From Tabrizicola oligotrophica (lineage in GTDB: Bacteria; Pseudomonadota; Alphaproteobacteria; Rhodobacterales; Rhodobacteraceae): a stretch of DNA of 64,000 nucleotides. Below the pieces are notes generated by a model. The model was given only the letters and a program-made list of their open reading frames with translations, was not told where the DNA came from and did no database searches. The position numbers were made by a program, and so were the translations under genes. Of this stretch, positions 26,128 through 37,814 are shown piece by piece. The stretch lies in assembly GCF_011008935.1 (NCBI RefSeq), contig NZ_JAAIVJ010000003.1, forward strand, positions 1 through 64,000. Reading direction: 5' to 3'. Within the stretch, counting starts at the first letter, position 1; every line of letters begins with the position of its first letter.

Positions 26128-26504
26128 CCGCGCTTTCCGAAATGGCCATGAAGACCCGCCGCCGCGTTCTGGGCGATGCCCATGTCAATCGGGCCGAGGC
26201 CGCCAAGACCGCCTTTGACGCGCCGTTTCAGGCGCTCATCACCGATGCCGCCTGGGGCCATGTCTGGAGCCGCGACACCATTTCCCTGCGCGAACGCTCG
26301 ATGCTGACGATTGCGCTGCTGGCCGGGCTGGGGAACGACCACGAGCTTGCCATGCACATCCGCGCCACGGCCAACACCGGGGCATCCGAGGCCGATGTGA
26401 TGGAGGCCCTGTTGCACGTCGCCATTTACGCCGGCGTGCCGCGCGCCAATCATGCCATCAAGATCGCCAAGGAAACCTTTGCCGCCATGAGGGAGGCCCC
26501 ATGA
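26124..26504 (+). CDS. pcaC: 4-carboxymuconolactone decarboxylase
   Basis: A 126-residue AhpD-like helical protein that decarboxylates gamma-carboxymuconolactone to the enol-lactone. Typical motifs are [22 protein letters not shown] and [32 protein letters not shown], with the conserved active-site histidines. Length matches stand-alone PcaC enzymes. It overlaps pcaD and pcaH by 4 bp each. Confidence 0.94.
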   Translation: MTALSEMAMKTRRRVLGDAHVNRAEAAKTAFDAPFQALITDAAWGHVWSRDTISLRERSMLTIALLAGLGNDHELAMHIRATANTGASEADVMEALLHVAIYAGVPRANHAIKIAKETFAAMREAP

Positions 26505-27235
26505 AACCCGCCCCGAAGCCCGCCGAGTTCTACCAGCGTGACCGGCTCTGGCAGCCCCCCGCCCATGCGCCGAACTACAAGACCTCGGTGCCGCGCAGCC
26601 CGCGGCAGGCGCTGCTTTCCCTGCAAGGCTCGATGTCGGAAATCACCGGGCCGGTCTTTGGCCATGACGACATCGCGCCCTTGGACAATGATCTCCTCAA
26701 GAACTACGCCAAGACCGGCGATCCGGTGGGCGAACGGATCATCGTTCATGGCCGGGTGCTGGACGAAAACGGCCGCCCGGTGCCGAAGACGCTGGTGGAA
26801 ATCTGGCAGGCCAACGCCGGCGGGCGCTATCGGCACAAGAAGGACAGCTACCTTGCCCCCATCGACCCGAATTTCGGCGGCTGCGGGCGGACGCTGACGG
26901 ACGAGAACGGGTTCTACTATTTCCGCACGGTCAAACCCGGCGCTTACCCGTGGCGCAACTGGGTGAACAACTGGCGCCCGGCGCATATCCATGTCTCGGT
27001 GTTTGGCACCGCCTTTGCCCAGCGGCTCATCACCCAGATGTATTTCGAAGGCGACCCGCTGATTGCCAGATGCCCGATTGTGCAGACCATCCCCGACCCC
27101 AAAGCGATTGAACAACTCATCGCGCCCCTCGATATGAACGCGGCGATCCCCTTGGACAGCCTCGCCTATAAATTCGACATCGTGCTGCGGGGCCGTCGGT
27201 CGACGCTGTTCGAAAACCGGCTGGAGGGGAACTGA
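26501..27235 (+). CDS. pcaH: Protocatechuate 3,4-dioxygenase beta subunit
   Basis: A 244-residue intradiol dioxygenase subunit that carries the catalytic Fe(III). All four ligands are visible: Tyr110 (GGRYRHKKD), Tyr149 (GAYPWRN), His162 and His164 (RPAHIHVS). An N-terminal segment wraps the alpha subunit as in known structures. Together with PcaG it cleaves protocatechuate to 3-carboxy-cis,cis-muconate. ATGA overlap with pcaC; 1-bp gap to pcaG. Confidence 0.96.
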   Translation: MKPAPKPAEFYQRDRLWQPPAHAPNYKTSVPRSPRQALLSLQGSMSEITGPVFGHDDIAPLDNDLLKNYAKTGDPVGERIIVHGRVLDENGRPVPKTLVEIWQANAGGRYRHKKDSYLAPIDPNFGGCGRTLTDENGFYYFRTVKPGAYPWRNWVNNWRPAHIHVSVFGTAFAQRLITQMYFEGDPLIARCPIVQTIPDPKAIEQLIAPLDMNAAIPLDSLAYKFDIVLRGRRSTLFENRLEGN

Positions 27236-27236
27236 G

Positions 27237-27848
27237 ATGCCGCAGCCATTGAACTATCTGAAAGAAACCCCCTCACAGACCGCAGGGCCTTACGTTCATA
27301 TCGGCCTTGCCCCCGGCGCGGCCGGATTCCAGATCTTTGAACGCGAGCTTGGTTGGGACATTGCCGGGCCGGATGCGCCCGGAGAGCGTATCCGCGTCGA
27401 AGGCGTGGTGCTGGATGGCACCGGCGCGCCGGTCAAGGATGTGATGCTGGAAGTCTGGCAGGCCGACGCCAATGGCATCTACCCCCACCCCGAAGACCCG
27501 CGCGCGGCCGAGGTGGCCAAGGGCTTTCGCGGCTGGGGCCGGGTGATTACCGATTTCGAGACCGGGGTTTGGGGCTTTGACACCATCAAGCCCGGCGCGG
27601 TGACGGGCCGCAACGGCCGGATCATGTCGCCGCATCTGAACCTGTGGATCGTGGCGCGCGGCATCAACATCGGCCTCAACACCCGGATGTATTTCGAGGA
27701 TGAGGACAACGCCGCCGACCCGGTGATGAACCTCATCGAACAGGCCCACCGCCGCGAAACCCTTCTGGCGCGCAAGGTGGCCCCCGGTCAGTACCGCTTT
27801 GACATCTGCCTGCAGGGTGACGGAGAAACCGTGTTCATGGATATCTAA
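27237..27848 (+). CDS. pcaG: Protocatechuate 3,4-dioxygenase alpha subunit
   Basis: A 203-residue homologue of PcaH lacking the iron ligands, as expected for the alpha subunit. It begins LKETPSQTAGPYVHIGLAP, the substrate-pocket loop contributed by this chain, and contains LEVWQADANGIYPHPEDPR and MSPHLNLWIVARGINIGLNTRMYFEDE. It forms the alpha-beta heterodimer with PcaH. The next gene starts immediately after the stop. Confidence 0.95.
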   Translation: MPQPLNYLKETPSQTAGPYVHIGLAPGAAGFQIFERELGWDIAGPDAPGERIRVEGVVLDGTGAPVKDVMLEVWQADANGIYPHPEDPRAAEVAKGFRGWGRVITDFETGVWGFDTIKPGAVTGRNGRIMSPHLNLWIVARGINIGLNTRMYFEDEDNAADPVMNLIEQAHRRETLLARKVAPGQYRFDICLQGDGETVFMDI

Positions 27849-28697
27849 ATGGCTGATGTAAAAGGCAAACCCTGCGTCATCTGCGTGGCGATCACCGGCT
27901 CCTTGCCGACCAAGGCCAACAACCCCGCGGTGCCGATCACCGTGGCCGAGCAGGTCGAAAGCACGCATGAGGCCTTCGAGGCCGGCGCGAGCATCGCCCA
28001 TTGCCATGTGCGCGACGACGAGGGCAAACCCACCTCGGACCCCGAGCGGTTTGCCCGGCTGAAGGAAGGGATCGAGGCGCATTGCCCCGGCATGATCGTG
28101 CAACTGTCCACCGGGGGACGGTCGGGCGCGGGGCAGGCGCGCGGCGGCATGCTGCCGCTGCGTCCCGACATGGCGAGCCTGTCGGTCGGGTCGAACAACT
28201 TTCCGACCCGGGTTTATGAAAACCCGCCGGATCTGGTGGACTGGCTCGCCGCCGAGATGCTGCGCCATGGCGTCAAGCCCGAGATCGAGGCGTTCGACCT
28301 GTCCCATATCCTCAGGGCGCATGAGATGCAGCAAAAGGGCCAGCTTGCCGGCACGCCCTATGTGCAGTTCGTCATGGGCGTGAAAAATGCCATGCCCGCC
28401 GACCGCGATGTGTTCGACTACTATATCCGCACTGTTGAACGGCTGTTCGGAAAAGACGCGCCCTGGTGCGCGGCGGGCATCGGGCCGGCGCAGATCGTGC
28501 TGAACGACTGGGCGGTATCTTCGGGCGGCCATGCCCGCACCGGGCTGGAAGACAATGTGCGGCTGGACCGCGACAGGCTGGCGCCTTCGAACGCAGCCCT
28601 TGTGGCCCGGGTGGTGGCGCTTTGCGAGAAATACGAACGCCCGGTTGCGGATTGGCGGCAGGCGCGGCAGATACTCGGCCTTGCCGCCCCCATGTAA
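27849..28697 (+). CDS. Beta-keto acid cleavage enzyme (BKACE, DUF849)
   Basis: A 282-residue BKACE-family TIM barrel. Zinc ligands His51/His53 (HCHVRD), the LSTGGRSG loop, the SNNFPTRVYENP segment and the C-terminal GGHARTGLEDNV motif identify the family. These enzymes convert a beta-keto acid plus acetyl-CoA into acetoacetate and a new acyl-CoA. Located between pcaG and pcaB with no gap, its natural substrate here is most simply beta-ketoadipate, giving succinyl-CoA and acetoacetate. That would replace PcaIJ plus PcaF. The founding member Kce acts on 3-keto-5-aminohexanoate, but no lysine-fermentation genes are present. Confidence 0.88.
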   Translation: MADVKGKPCVICVAITGSLPTKANNPAVPITVAEQVESTHEAFEAGASIAHCHVRDDEGKPTSDPERFARLKEGIEAHCPGMIVQLSTGGRSGAGQARGGMLPLRPDMASLSVGSNNFPTRVYENPPDLVDWLAAEMLRHGVKPEIEAFDLSHILRAHEMQQKGQLAGTPYVQFVMGVKNAMPADRDVFDYYIRTVERLFGKDAPWCAAGIGPAQIVLNDWAVSSGGHARTGLEDNVRLDRDRLAPSNAALVARVVALCEKYERPVADWRQARQILGLAAPM

Positions 28698-28706
28698 GGA
28701 CCGCCC

Positions 28707-32059
<3,353 letters not shown>

Positions 32060-32152
32060 TCACGCTCAACGCCGCGTCACGCCCAGCGCCGCGTCACGCG
32101 GTTGACCGCATCCGCGCATCCCCCTATCCAAGCGGCGAACTCCGGGGGACCG

Positions 32153-32605
32153 ATGCCAGACCTTTTCGCCTATACTGACGGTGCCTGCTCGGGCAATCCC
32201 GGCCCCGGTGGCTGGGGCGTGCTGATGATTGCCCGCGAAGGCGGCGCGGTGGTCAAGGAACGCGAATTGTCTGGGGGCGAGCCTGCCACCACCAACAACC
32301 GCATGGAGCTGATGGCGGCAATCTCGGCGCTTGAAGCCCTGAGCCGCCCGGTCGACATCACCATCGTCACCGACAGCGCCTATGTGAAGAACGGCGTGAC
32401 CGAATGGATCCATGGCTGGAAGCGCAACGGCTGGCGCACGGCGGGCAGGGACCCGGTGAAGAACGCCGAGCTGTGGCAGCGGCTGGATGCGGCACAGGCC
32501 CGGCACAAGGTGGTGTGGAAGTGGATCAAGGGCCACGCCGGGCATGCCGAGAACGAACGCGCCGATGCCCTGGCCCGCGCCGGAATGGCGCCATTCAAAC
32601 CCTGA
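32153..32605 (+). CDS. rnhA: Ribonuclease HI
   Basis: A 150-residue RNase HI that removes RNA from RNA-DNA hybrids. Catalytic Asp9 ([16 protein letters not shown]), Glu52 (NNRMELMA), Asp74 (VTDSAY), His128 and Asp138 ([12 protein letters not shown]) are all present, and the basic handle [12 protein letters not shown] is included. Length matches the bacterial family. ATG 32153 follows a GGGGGA site; the frame is open upstream but only mirrors fadH. Confidence 0.95.
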   Translation: MPDLFAYTDGACSGNPGPGGWGVLMIAREGGAVVKERELSGGEPATTNNRMELMAAISALEALSRPVDITIVTDSAYVKNGVTEWIHGWKRNGWRTAGRDPVKNAELWQRLDAAQARHKVVWKWIKGHAGHAENERADALARAGMAPFKP

Positions 32606-32606
32606 A

Positions 32607-32673
32607 CCTCCTCGAGCATGTCATGCACTCGTCGGGTCGCCCCGCGAGGAGGGCATGACATGTTCGACGAGCG
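32607..32673. repeat. REP-like double hairpin repeat, copy 2
   Basis: A 67-bp element closely matching 8480-8548. It has a first hairpin around CATGTCATGC and a second around GCATGACATG, joined by a short GGGTCGCCCCG spacer. It begins 2 bp after the rnhA stop and ends 7 bp before the chrR stop, the same convergent-gene position as copy 1. Confidence 0.8.
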
Positions 32674-32679
32674 ATCGGT

Positions 32680-33315
32680 TCAGATCCGGAAGATGGGCTG
32701 CAACAGGCGCGGCAGCAGCGAGATGAAGCGCAAGGGCGCGTCGGTGGCGGCAAGGCAGATGCAAGCGTCGCCAGTCTCGGCCACGGGGGTATGCTCGTCC
32801 GACTCATCGGCAATTTCCACGTCGCCCGGCCCGAACCGCGCCCTGGCATCGTGGAACGCCCCTTGCAGTACCAGCGTCAACTCAAGACCGCGATGGCCAT
32901 GGTCTGGCACGCCTTGCCCGGCGGGGATGTAGAGCAACCGCGCCGAGGCCCCCTTGGCTGTCGGCAGGATCGCCTGCCGCACGCCCATGCCGAGCGACCT
33001 CCAGCGCACCTTGTCCAGATCGCCACCGACATAATCCGCCAGAGGCGACGGCAACAGCCCCCGGCGCGGGGCGGGTCTGTGCGGGGTATCGGGCTGGCCA
33101 AGTCGGGCAAGACAAGCCTCCAGGCTGGCCTCGCCCATCTCGGCGGTCTCGGTTTCCAGCACGGCGCCGCCGATCGCCTCATAGGCTTCGATCCGGATGC
33201 GGCAGTCGTCACACAGCGAGACATGGGTGGCGGCCACCAGCGAGAAGGCTTCGGGCAAGCTGCCTGCCGCGTAGGCGATCAGGAGTTGGTCGGAAAGGTG
33301 ATGTGTGATCGTCAT
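32680..33315 (-). CDS. chrR: Anti-sigma factor ChrR
   Basis: A 211-residue zinc-dependent anti-sigma factor that holds RpoE inactive until singlet oxygen appears. The N-terminal anti-sigma domain has the zinc ligands His6, His31, Cys35 and Cys38, identical to the known Rhodobacter protein. The C-terminal cupin domain keeps the second metal site as His139, His141, Glu145 and His175. It starts 4 bp downstream of rpoE with an acceptable ribosome site, as expected for stoichiometric co-expression. Confidence 0.94.
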   Translation of the reverse strand: MTITHHLSDQLLIAYAAGSLPEAFSLVAATHVSLCDDCRIRIEAYEAIGGAVLETETAEMGEASLEACLARLGQPDTPHRPAPRRGLLPSPLADYVGGDLDKVRWRSLGMGVRQAILPTAKGASARLLYIPAGQGVPDHGHRGLELTLVLQGAFHDARARFGPGDVEIADESDEHTPVAETGDACICLAATDAPLRFISLLPRLLQPIFRI

Positions 33316-33319
33316 GGTC

Positions 33320-33865
33320 TCAGCTCATCTTCATCCGCAGCCGGTCAATCGCCAGCCGGATTCGCGATTTTATGGTGCCCAGGGGAAGGCCGGTCTCCGA
33401 GGCGATCTCGCGGTGCGAAAGCTCGCCATAGAAGGCCCGCGCCACCAGCGCGCGTTGCGCCTCGGGCAGGGATTGCAGGGCCGCGGTCAGGCGCGCGGCG
33501 TCTTGCGCGGCCTCATAAAGATCCGCCTGATCGGGTTCGTGGACATCGCCGCCCCACTCCAGCACCTCGGGCTCGGGGCGGCGGTCGCGGCGGGCAATGT
33601 CGATGCGGCGGTTGCGGGCGATGGTGAAAACCCATGTGCCGACAGAGGCCCGCGCAGGATCAAAGAGATGCGCCTTCTGCCAGACAGTTGCCAGCACATC
33701 CTGCGCGCAATCCTCGGCCAGCGCCGCTTCGGTGCCGGATTTCATCAGAAAGGCCTTCACCCGCGGTGCGAAATGGCGAAACAGCATGGCGAAGGCGGCC
33801 CGGTCCTGCCGGTCCCGCACCGCAACCATCAATGCCGCCCAGTCGGTTTCGTCCGTTGCCGCCAA
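33320..33865 (-). CDS. rpoE: ECF sigma factor RpoE (singlet-oxygen response)
   Basis: A sigma-70 family ECF factor with region 2 (FRHFAPRVKAFLMKSG...AEDCAQDVLATVWQKAHLFDP...TWVFTIARNRRIDIAR) and region 4 (LPEAQRALVARAFYGELSHREIASETGLPLGTIKSRIRLAIDRLR). It controls photo-oxidative stress genes and is restrained by ChrR encoded next door. TTG 33865 (181 residues, CAGGG seven bases upstream) is chosen because the Rhodobacter protein is about that length and because the RpoE-type promoter at 33963-33992 would begin transcription at about 33956, on top of the upstream ATG pair (33955/33958). A GTG at 33880 is another candidate. Confidence 0.9.
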   Translation of the reverse strand: MAATDETDWAALMVAVRDRQDRAAFAMLFRHFAPRVKAFLMKSGTEAALAEDCAQDVLATVWQKAHLFDPARASVGTWVFTIARNRRIDIARRDRRPEPEVLEWGGDVHEPDQADLYEAAQDAARLTAALQSLPEAQRALVARAFYGELSHREIASETGLPLGTIKSRIRLAIDRLRMKMS

Positions 33866-34266
33866 TCGCCTGCCCTGCACCGCCTGCTTTGGCCCAGCAT
33901 AGGCCCTAGGCAGGTCTGCCGCATCGGGATTTTGCAGGGCGATGGCATGGCTCATCATGCAGATCTTACGCCAGCCAAGCCAATCCGGATCACCGCGCCG
34001 GTGATCCAAATTCAACTTGCCTTCGCAAGACCTGAAACTCCGACCCGGGGGGCAGACCATGCCGTTCGAGGCTTTCGGCCCTTCGCCGCGTCGCAGTGCC
34101 ATTGGTGGCGCGGGCACGGCCCGGCTTTGGCGCCGGGATCCGCCCGAAGTCGCCAGTCGTCGCCATCCGGTGCGCGGCCAGGGGGGTGATGCTGCGGGCA
34201 AAGGCGGGGGCGGGCGTGCAGAAGATCGCCTGCCGCTCACCCCTTCAGCCGCTTGGTCCCGCCCGC
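33866..34266. other. 400-bp gap upstream of rpoE
   Basis: Apart from the RpoE promoter and the possible leader of rpoE, I see no gene here. Open frames on both strands are low-complexity, proline- and arginine-rich readings of GC-rich DNA. A second TGATCC hexamer (34001-34006, plus strand) with an AAGA-containing box 18 bases on could be a divergent RpoE-type promoter, but no downstream plus-strand gene is present. Confidence 0.6.
33963..33992 (-). promoter_or_regulatory. RpoE-dependent promoter of rpoE-chrR
   Basis: On the minus strand TGATCC (33992-33987), an 18-bp spacer and TAAGAT (33968-33963) reproduce the Rhodobacter RpoE consensus TGATCC-N18-TAAGA. It gives autoregulation of rpoE-chrR. 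Confidence 0.88.
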
Positions 34267-35529
34267 TTACCCCACTTGCAGGCAGGCCATGAAGAACCCG
34301 TCCATCCCGCCCTTTTCCGCCCAGTGATCAGGCCGCAGCCGCAGCCCGCCCTCGGAGGTGATCCATGCCGGGTCGAGCCCCTGAACCGTAGGCGCGATCA
34401 CCCGCAGGCCGGGATTGCGGGCCAGGGCAGCGGCAAGCTGGGCCTCGCCTTCTTCGGGCAGAAGCGAGCAGGTGCAATAGACCAGCCGCCCGCCCGGGCG
34501 CAGCCAGCCCAGGGCGCGGTCCAGCAATTTCGCCTGCAGCTCCACCAGCCCGGCGATTTCCGAGCCATCCTTCACGAAGGGCAGGTCGGGATGGCGGCGG
34601 ATGGTGCCGGTGGCCGAACAGGGCGCGTCCAGCACGATGGCATCGAACGGCGTAGCGGGGGCCCATTGCAGCGCATCGGCCACGACGCAGTCCGCCGCAA
34701 GCCCGGTGCGGCCAAGGTTCTCCTGCACCCGTGTCATGCGGGGGCCAGAGATGTCCAGCGCCGTCACCTGCGCGCCGGCAGCGGCAAGCTGCAGGGTCTT
34801 GCCACCGGGGGCCGCGCAAAGGTCCAGCACCCTGAGACCCTGCACCTTGCCCAGCAGCGGCACCGCCAAGGCTGCGGCAGCATCCTGCACCCACCAGCCG
34901 CCTGCCTCGTACCCCGGCAGGGTTGAGACCTGCGCCCGGTCGGCCAGGCGCAGACTGCCCGTCGGCAGGGCCTCACCCTCGGGAGGTTCGGCACCTGTGC
35001 GCAGCGTCAGATCCAGCGGCGGTGCCATGGCCTGCACCGCCTCGATCGCGGTCACGATCTCGCGCCCATAGGCATGCACCAACGGTTGCCGCAGCCAGCG
35101 CGGCATTTTCTGCACCGGGGTCAGGGCAAGCTCTTCGGGCAGCTGCCGCAACACCGCGTTGACCAGCCCGGACAGATGACCCGTCTTGCGGCTGGACCGC
35201 GCCAGCCCGACGGCTTCGTTCACCACGCCATGCGGGGCGGCGCCCCCGGCAAGTTCCACCACGGCAAGGCGCAGGATGTTCAGCACCGGCAAAGGCGGGG
35301 CCTTGCGCAACAGGGGTTTCAACACCTTGTCAGCCGGTTCGATGGCGCGCAGGGTCTCGGTTGCAAGCCGCTGGGCGCGGGCGCGGTCGGCCGGCGAAAG
35401 CCCAGCAAAGCCCGGCTCGTCCAGAGCTTGCGCCAGAAGCCGGCCCTCGCCCAGAACGGCGTTCAACAGCGCCACCGCCCCTGCCCGTGCAGAACCCGGT
35501 CGTGCCGATCCGGTCTTTCCCTGCGCCAT
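34267..35529 (-). CDS. rsmB: 16S rRNA (cytosine-5) methyltransferase
   Basis: A 420-residue RsmB/Fmu-type enzyme methylating C967 of 16S rRNA. The N-terminal NusB-like RNA-binding domain (residues 10-135) is followed by the SAM-dependent domain with VLDLCAAPGGKTLQLAAAG, motif IV LDAPCSATGTIRRHPD and motif VI VYCTCSLLPEE, which carry the two catalytic cysteines. ATG 35529 has AAGGA eight bases upstream and is preferred to a start six codons earlier. Confidence 0.92.
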   Translation of the reverse strand: MAQGKTGSARPGSARAGAVALLNAVLGEGRLLAQALDEPGFAGLSPADRARAQRLATETLRAIEPADKVLKPLLRKAPPLPVLNILRLAVVELAGGAAPHGVVNEAVGLARSSRKTGHLSGLVNAVLRQLPEELALTPVQKMPRWLRQPLVHAYGREIVTAIEAVQAMAPPLDLTLRTGAEPPEGEALPTGSLRLADRAQVSTLPGYEAGGWWVQDAAAALAVPLLGKVQGLRVLDLCAAPGGKTLQLAAAGAQVTALDISGPRMTRVQENLGRTGLAADCVVADALQWAPATPFDAIVLDAPCSATGTIRRHPDLPFVKDGSEIAGLVELQAKLLDRALGWLRPGGRLVYCTCSLLPEEGEAQLAAALARNPGLRVIAPTVQGLDPAWITSEGGLRLRPDHWAEKGGMDGFFMACLQVG

Positions 35530-35593
35530 TACATGTCCTTGCCGCAATCCCTGACCCGACCTATATCACCGGAACCGCCCGAAGGGATAGACC

Positions 35594-35767
35594 ATGTCCG
35601 AAGCCCCCGAACTGCCGCCCGCCGCCCAGCGCGCCCTGGCCGAGGCCGAGGCCCGCCGCAAGGCCGCCAAAGCCGCCGAGATGCCGCCCGAACTTGGCGG
35701 CCGCGACGGGCCGGAGCCGGTGCGCTTTGGCGATTGGGAGAAAAAGGGGCTGGCGGTGGATTTCTGA
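35594..35767 (+). CDS. DUF1674 protein, SdhAF4-type assembly factor
   Basis: A 57-residue protein ending in the DUF1674 signature GGRDGPEPVRFGDWEKKGLAVDF-type tail (about residues 35-57), preceded by a charged alanine-rich helix. Mitochondrial and bacterial relatives (SdhAF4/SdhE-independent route) help flavinylated succinate dehydrogenase subunit A mature. It sits divergently between rsmB and dapB, 9 bp from the dapB stop on the other strand. It is easy to miss because of its size, but the C-terminal motif is unmistakable. Confidence 0.88.
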   Translation: MSEAPELPPAAQRALAEAEARRKAAKAAEMPPELGGRDGPEPVRFGDWEKKGLAVDF

Positions 35768-35775
35768 TCCGCAGC

Positions 35776-36585
35776 TCACAGACCCAGAACATCCATCATG
35801 TCATAGCGCCCGGGCTTCTGCCCCTGCCCCCACAGCGCGGCGCGCAGTGCGCCACGGGCAAAGATGGTGCGGTCGGTCGCCACATGGCGCAGGATGATCC
35901 GCTCGCCTTCGCCCGCGAACAGCACGTCATGCTCGCCCACGATATCCCCGCCGCGCACCGCCGAAAACCCGATGCTGCCGCGTTCGCGCGCGCCGGTGAT
36001 GCCATCGCGGCCCGAAACCTTCGCCGCCTCCAGCGCCACGCCGCGCCCCTCGGCCGCAGCCTGCCCCAGCATCAGCGCTGTGCCCGAGGGCGCGTCGACC
36101 TTCATCCGGTGATGCGCCTCGATCACCTCGATGTCCCAATCGGCATCAAGCGCCGCCGCCACCTTCTGCGTCATGCGCGCCAGCAGGTTCACCCCGAGGC
36201 TCATGTTGCCGGCCTGGATGATCACGGCGTGACGGGCGGCGGCATCCAGCCGCGCATGATGCGCGGGCTCCAGCCCGGTGGTGCCGACCACATGCACCGC
36301 GCGGGCCTGCGCGGCAAGCGCCGCGAATTCCACTGTCGCGGCGGGGGCGGTAAAGTCGATCACGGCCTGCGCCCGGGCAAAGGCCGGCAGCGGATCATCG
36401 GTCACGGTCACGCCTAGGGCAGCCCCTCCCATCGCCTCTCCCACATCCCGGCCAAGCCAGGGATTTCCGGCGCGCTCCACGCAGCCCACCAGCCGCGCTT
36501 TGCCCGAGGCGGTGATGGTCTTGACCAACATTTGCCCCATCCGGCCCGAGGCCCCGGTGACGACGATTCCCGGCAGGTTTTCCAT
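35776..36585 (-). CDS. dapB: 4-hydroxy-tetrahydrodipicolinate reductase
   Basis: A 269-residue reductase of the lysine/diaminopimelate pathway. It has the NAD(P) motif [13 protein letters not shown] (residues 8-20), VIDFTAP, the HVVGTTGL loop and the catalytic/substrate block [42 protein letters not shown] is also typical. Length matches the family. The convergent sdhAF4-type gene ends 8 bp away. Confidence 0.95.
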   Translation of the reverse strand: MENLPGIVVTGASGRMGQMLVKTITASGKARLVGCVERAGNPWLGRDVGEAMGGAALGVTVTDDPLPAFARAQAVIDFTAPAATVEFAALAAQARAVHVVGTTGLEPAHHARLDAAARHAVIIQAGNMSLGVNLLARMTQKVAAALDADWDIEVIEAHHRMKVDAPSGTALMLGQAAAEGRGVALEAAKVSGRDGITGARERGSIGFSAVRGGDIVGEHDVLFAGEGERIILRHVATDRTIFARGALRAALWGQGQKPGRYDMMDVLGL

Positions 36586-36672
36586 GGCGCACCCCTTTGT
36601 TCCAACGCCCGTTTAGCGCCCTTCGGCGCATGCGGAAAGCCCGGCGTTGCGGGCAGGGCCAAAAGGGCTTAC

Positions 36673-37101
36673 ATGGCGCTCATGTCCAACAAGCGCTTCC
36701 ATTCGGCCAATGGCCCCTCGCAACGCCAACTTCGCGTCGGTGAACTCATCCGCCGCACGCTGTCTGACGTGTTGAACCGGGCCGAGATCCACGACCCCGA
36801 GCTGAACGCGATGTCGATCACCGTGGGCGAGGTGTCCTGCTCGCCCGACCTGAAGGTGGCGACGGTCTATGTCATGCCGCTGATGGGGTCGGTCCCGGTC
36901 GAAAATGCCATCGCCGCGCTGGCCCGCAACAAGGCCGAATTGCGCCACCGGGTCGCGCAGGAAATGACGCTGAAATACGCCCCGGACCTGCGGTTCCGCC
37001 CGGATGAAACCTTTGATCGGCTGGACGAGACGCGGCGGATGTTCTCCGACCCCTCGGTGCTGCGCGATCTTGGGTCCGAGACCGACGGCGATGAGGATTG
37101 A
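36673..37101 (+). CDS. rbfA: 30S ribosome-binding factor A
   Basis: A 142-residue KH-fold protein needed for late 30S maturation and cold growth. Recognisable are the [20 protein letters not shown] opening, the [24 protein letters not shown] strand region and the [17 protein letters not shown] end. ATG 36673 or ATG 36682 could start it; no strong site decides. The last 11 bp overlap the next gene. Confidence 0.92.
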   Translation: MALMSNKRFHSANGPSQRQLRVGELIRRTLSDVLNRAEIHDPELNAMSITVGEVSCSPDLKVATVYVMPLMGSVPVENAIAALARNKAELRHRVAQEMTLKYAPDLRFRPDETFDRLDETRRMFSDPSVLRDLGSETDGDED

Positions 37102-37813
37102 GGCAGTCCTTCTTGCGCTGTGCCTGCCGGGCATGGCGCAGGCGGTGACCTGCCGGGACGACAGCTTTGAGGGTGCGTCCTATTCGGTCTGCGCAGTCAG
37201 CCCCGAGGAAGATCTGCGCCTGTTCCTGAACGGGCCGGAAGGCCCCTATGGCAGCTTCGCGGCGGTGGAGACCGCGCTTGCGGCCAAGGGGCAAAAGCTG
37301 GCCTTTGCCATGAATGCCGGCATGTTCCACAGCGATCTGTCACCGGCCGGGCTTTATATCGAGAACCGCCAGCAGAAGATGCGGCTTATCACCTCCGAAG
37401 GGCCGGGGAATTTCGGCCTCTTGCCGAACGGCGTATTCTGCGCGGGCGAGGGTTTTGCGATCATCGAAAGCCGCGCCTTCAAGGCGTCCCCGCCGGAGTG
37501 TCGCTATGCCACGCAATCCGGCCCGCTGCTGGTGATCGACGGCGCGTTGCATCCCATGTTCGTGCCGGGGTCAGACAGCTTCAACTACCGCAATGGCGTC
37601 GGGGTGGCCGAGGATGGCCGGGCGCTGTTTGCCATTTCGAACGACGCGGTCAACTTCCACGCCTTCGCCCGCTATTTCCGCGATGTGCTGGGGGTGAAGA
37701 ACGCGCTTTTCCTTGATGGTTCGATCTCGCGGCTGTATGCGCCCGAGCTTGACCGCGACGATATGGGCTTTCCGATGGGGCCGATCGTCGGCGTTGTGAC
37801 GGCAAGGGATTAG
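37091..37813 (+). CDS. Exported phosphodiester glycosidase-family protein (NAGPA/DUF2233)
   Basis: A 240-residue protein with an N-terminal signal peptide (hydrophobic core, cleavage after AQA near residue 18). It has the NAGPA-domain motifs [23 protein letters not shown], a GPLLVIDG segment and a terminal [13 protein letters not shown]. Relatives remove or expose phosphodiester-linked sugars, but bacterial members are mostly uncharacterised. It starts inside the last codons of rbfA (11-bp overlap) and is followed by truB after 1 bp. Confidence 0.8.
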   Translation: MRIEAVLLALCLPGMAQAVTCRDDSFEGASYSVCAVSPEEDLRLFLNGPEGPYGSFAAVETALAAKGQKLAFAMNAGMFHSDLSPAGLYIENRQQKMRLITSEGPGNFGLLPNGVFCAGEGFAIIESRAFKASPPECRYATQSGPLLVIDGALHPMFVPGSDSFNYRNGVGVAEDGRALFAISNDAVNFHAFARYFRDVLGVKNALFLDGSISRLYAPELDRDDMGFPMGPIVGVVTARD

Positions 37814-37814
37814 G

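Noticed and set aside
26124-26504. Longer pcaC frame beginning at 25842
   Set aside because: The extra N-terminal part is an out-of-frame reading of pcaD; PcaC of 126 residues matches the family.
33959-34240. Upstream extension of the rpoE frame by about 90 residues
   Set aside because: Low-complexity Pro/Arg/Ser sequence upstream of the RpoE promoter; it would precede the transcription start.
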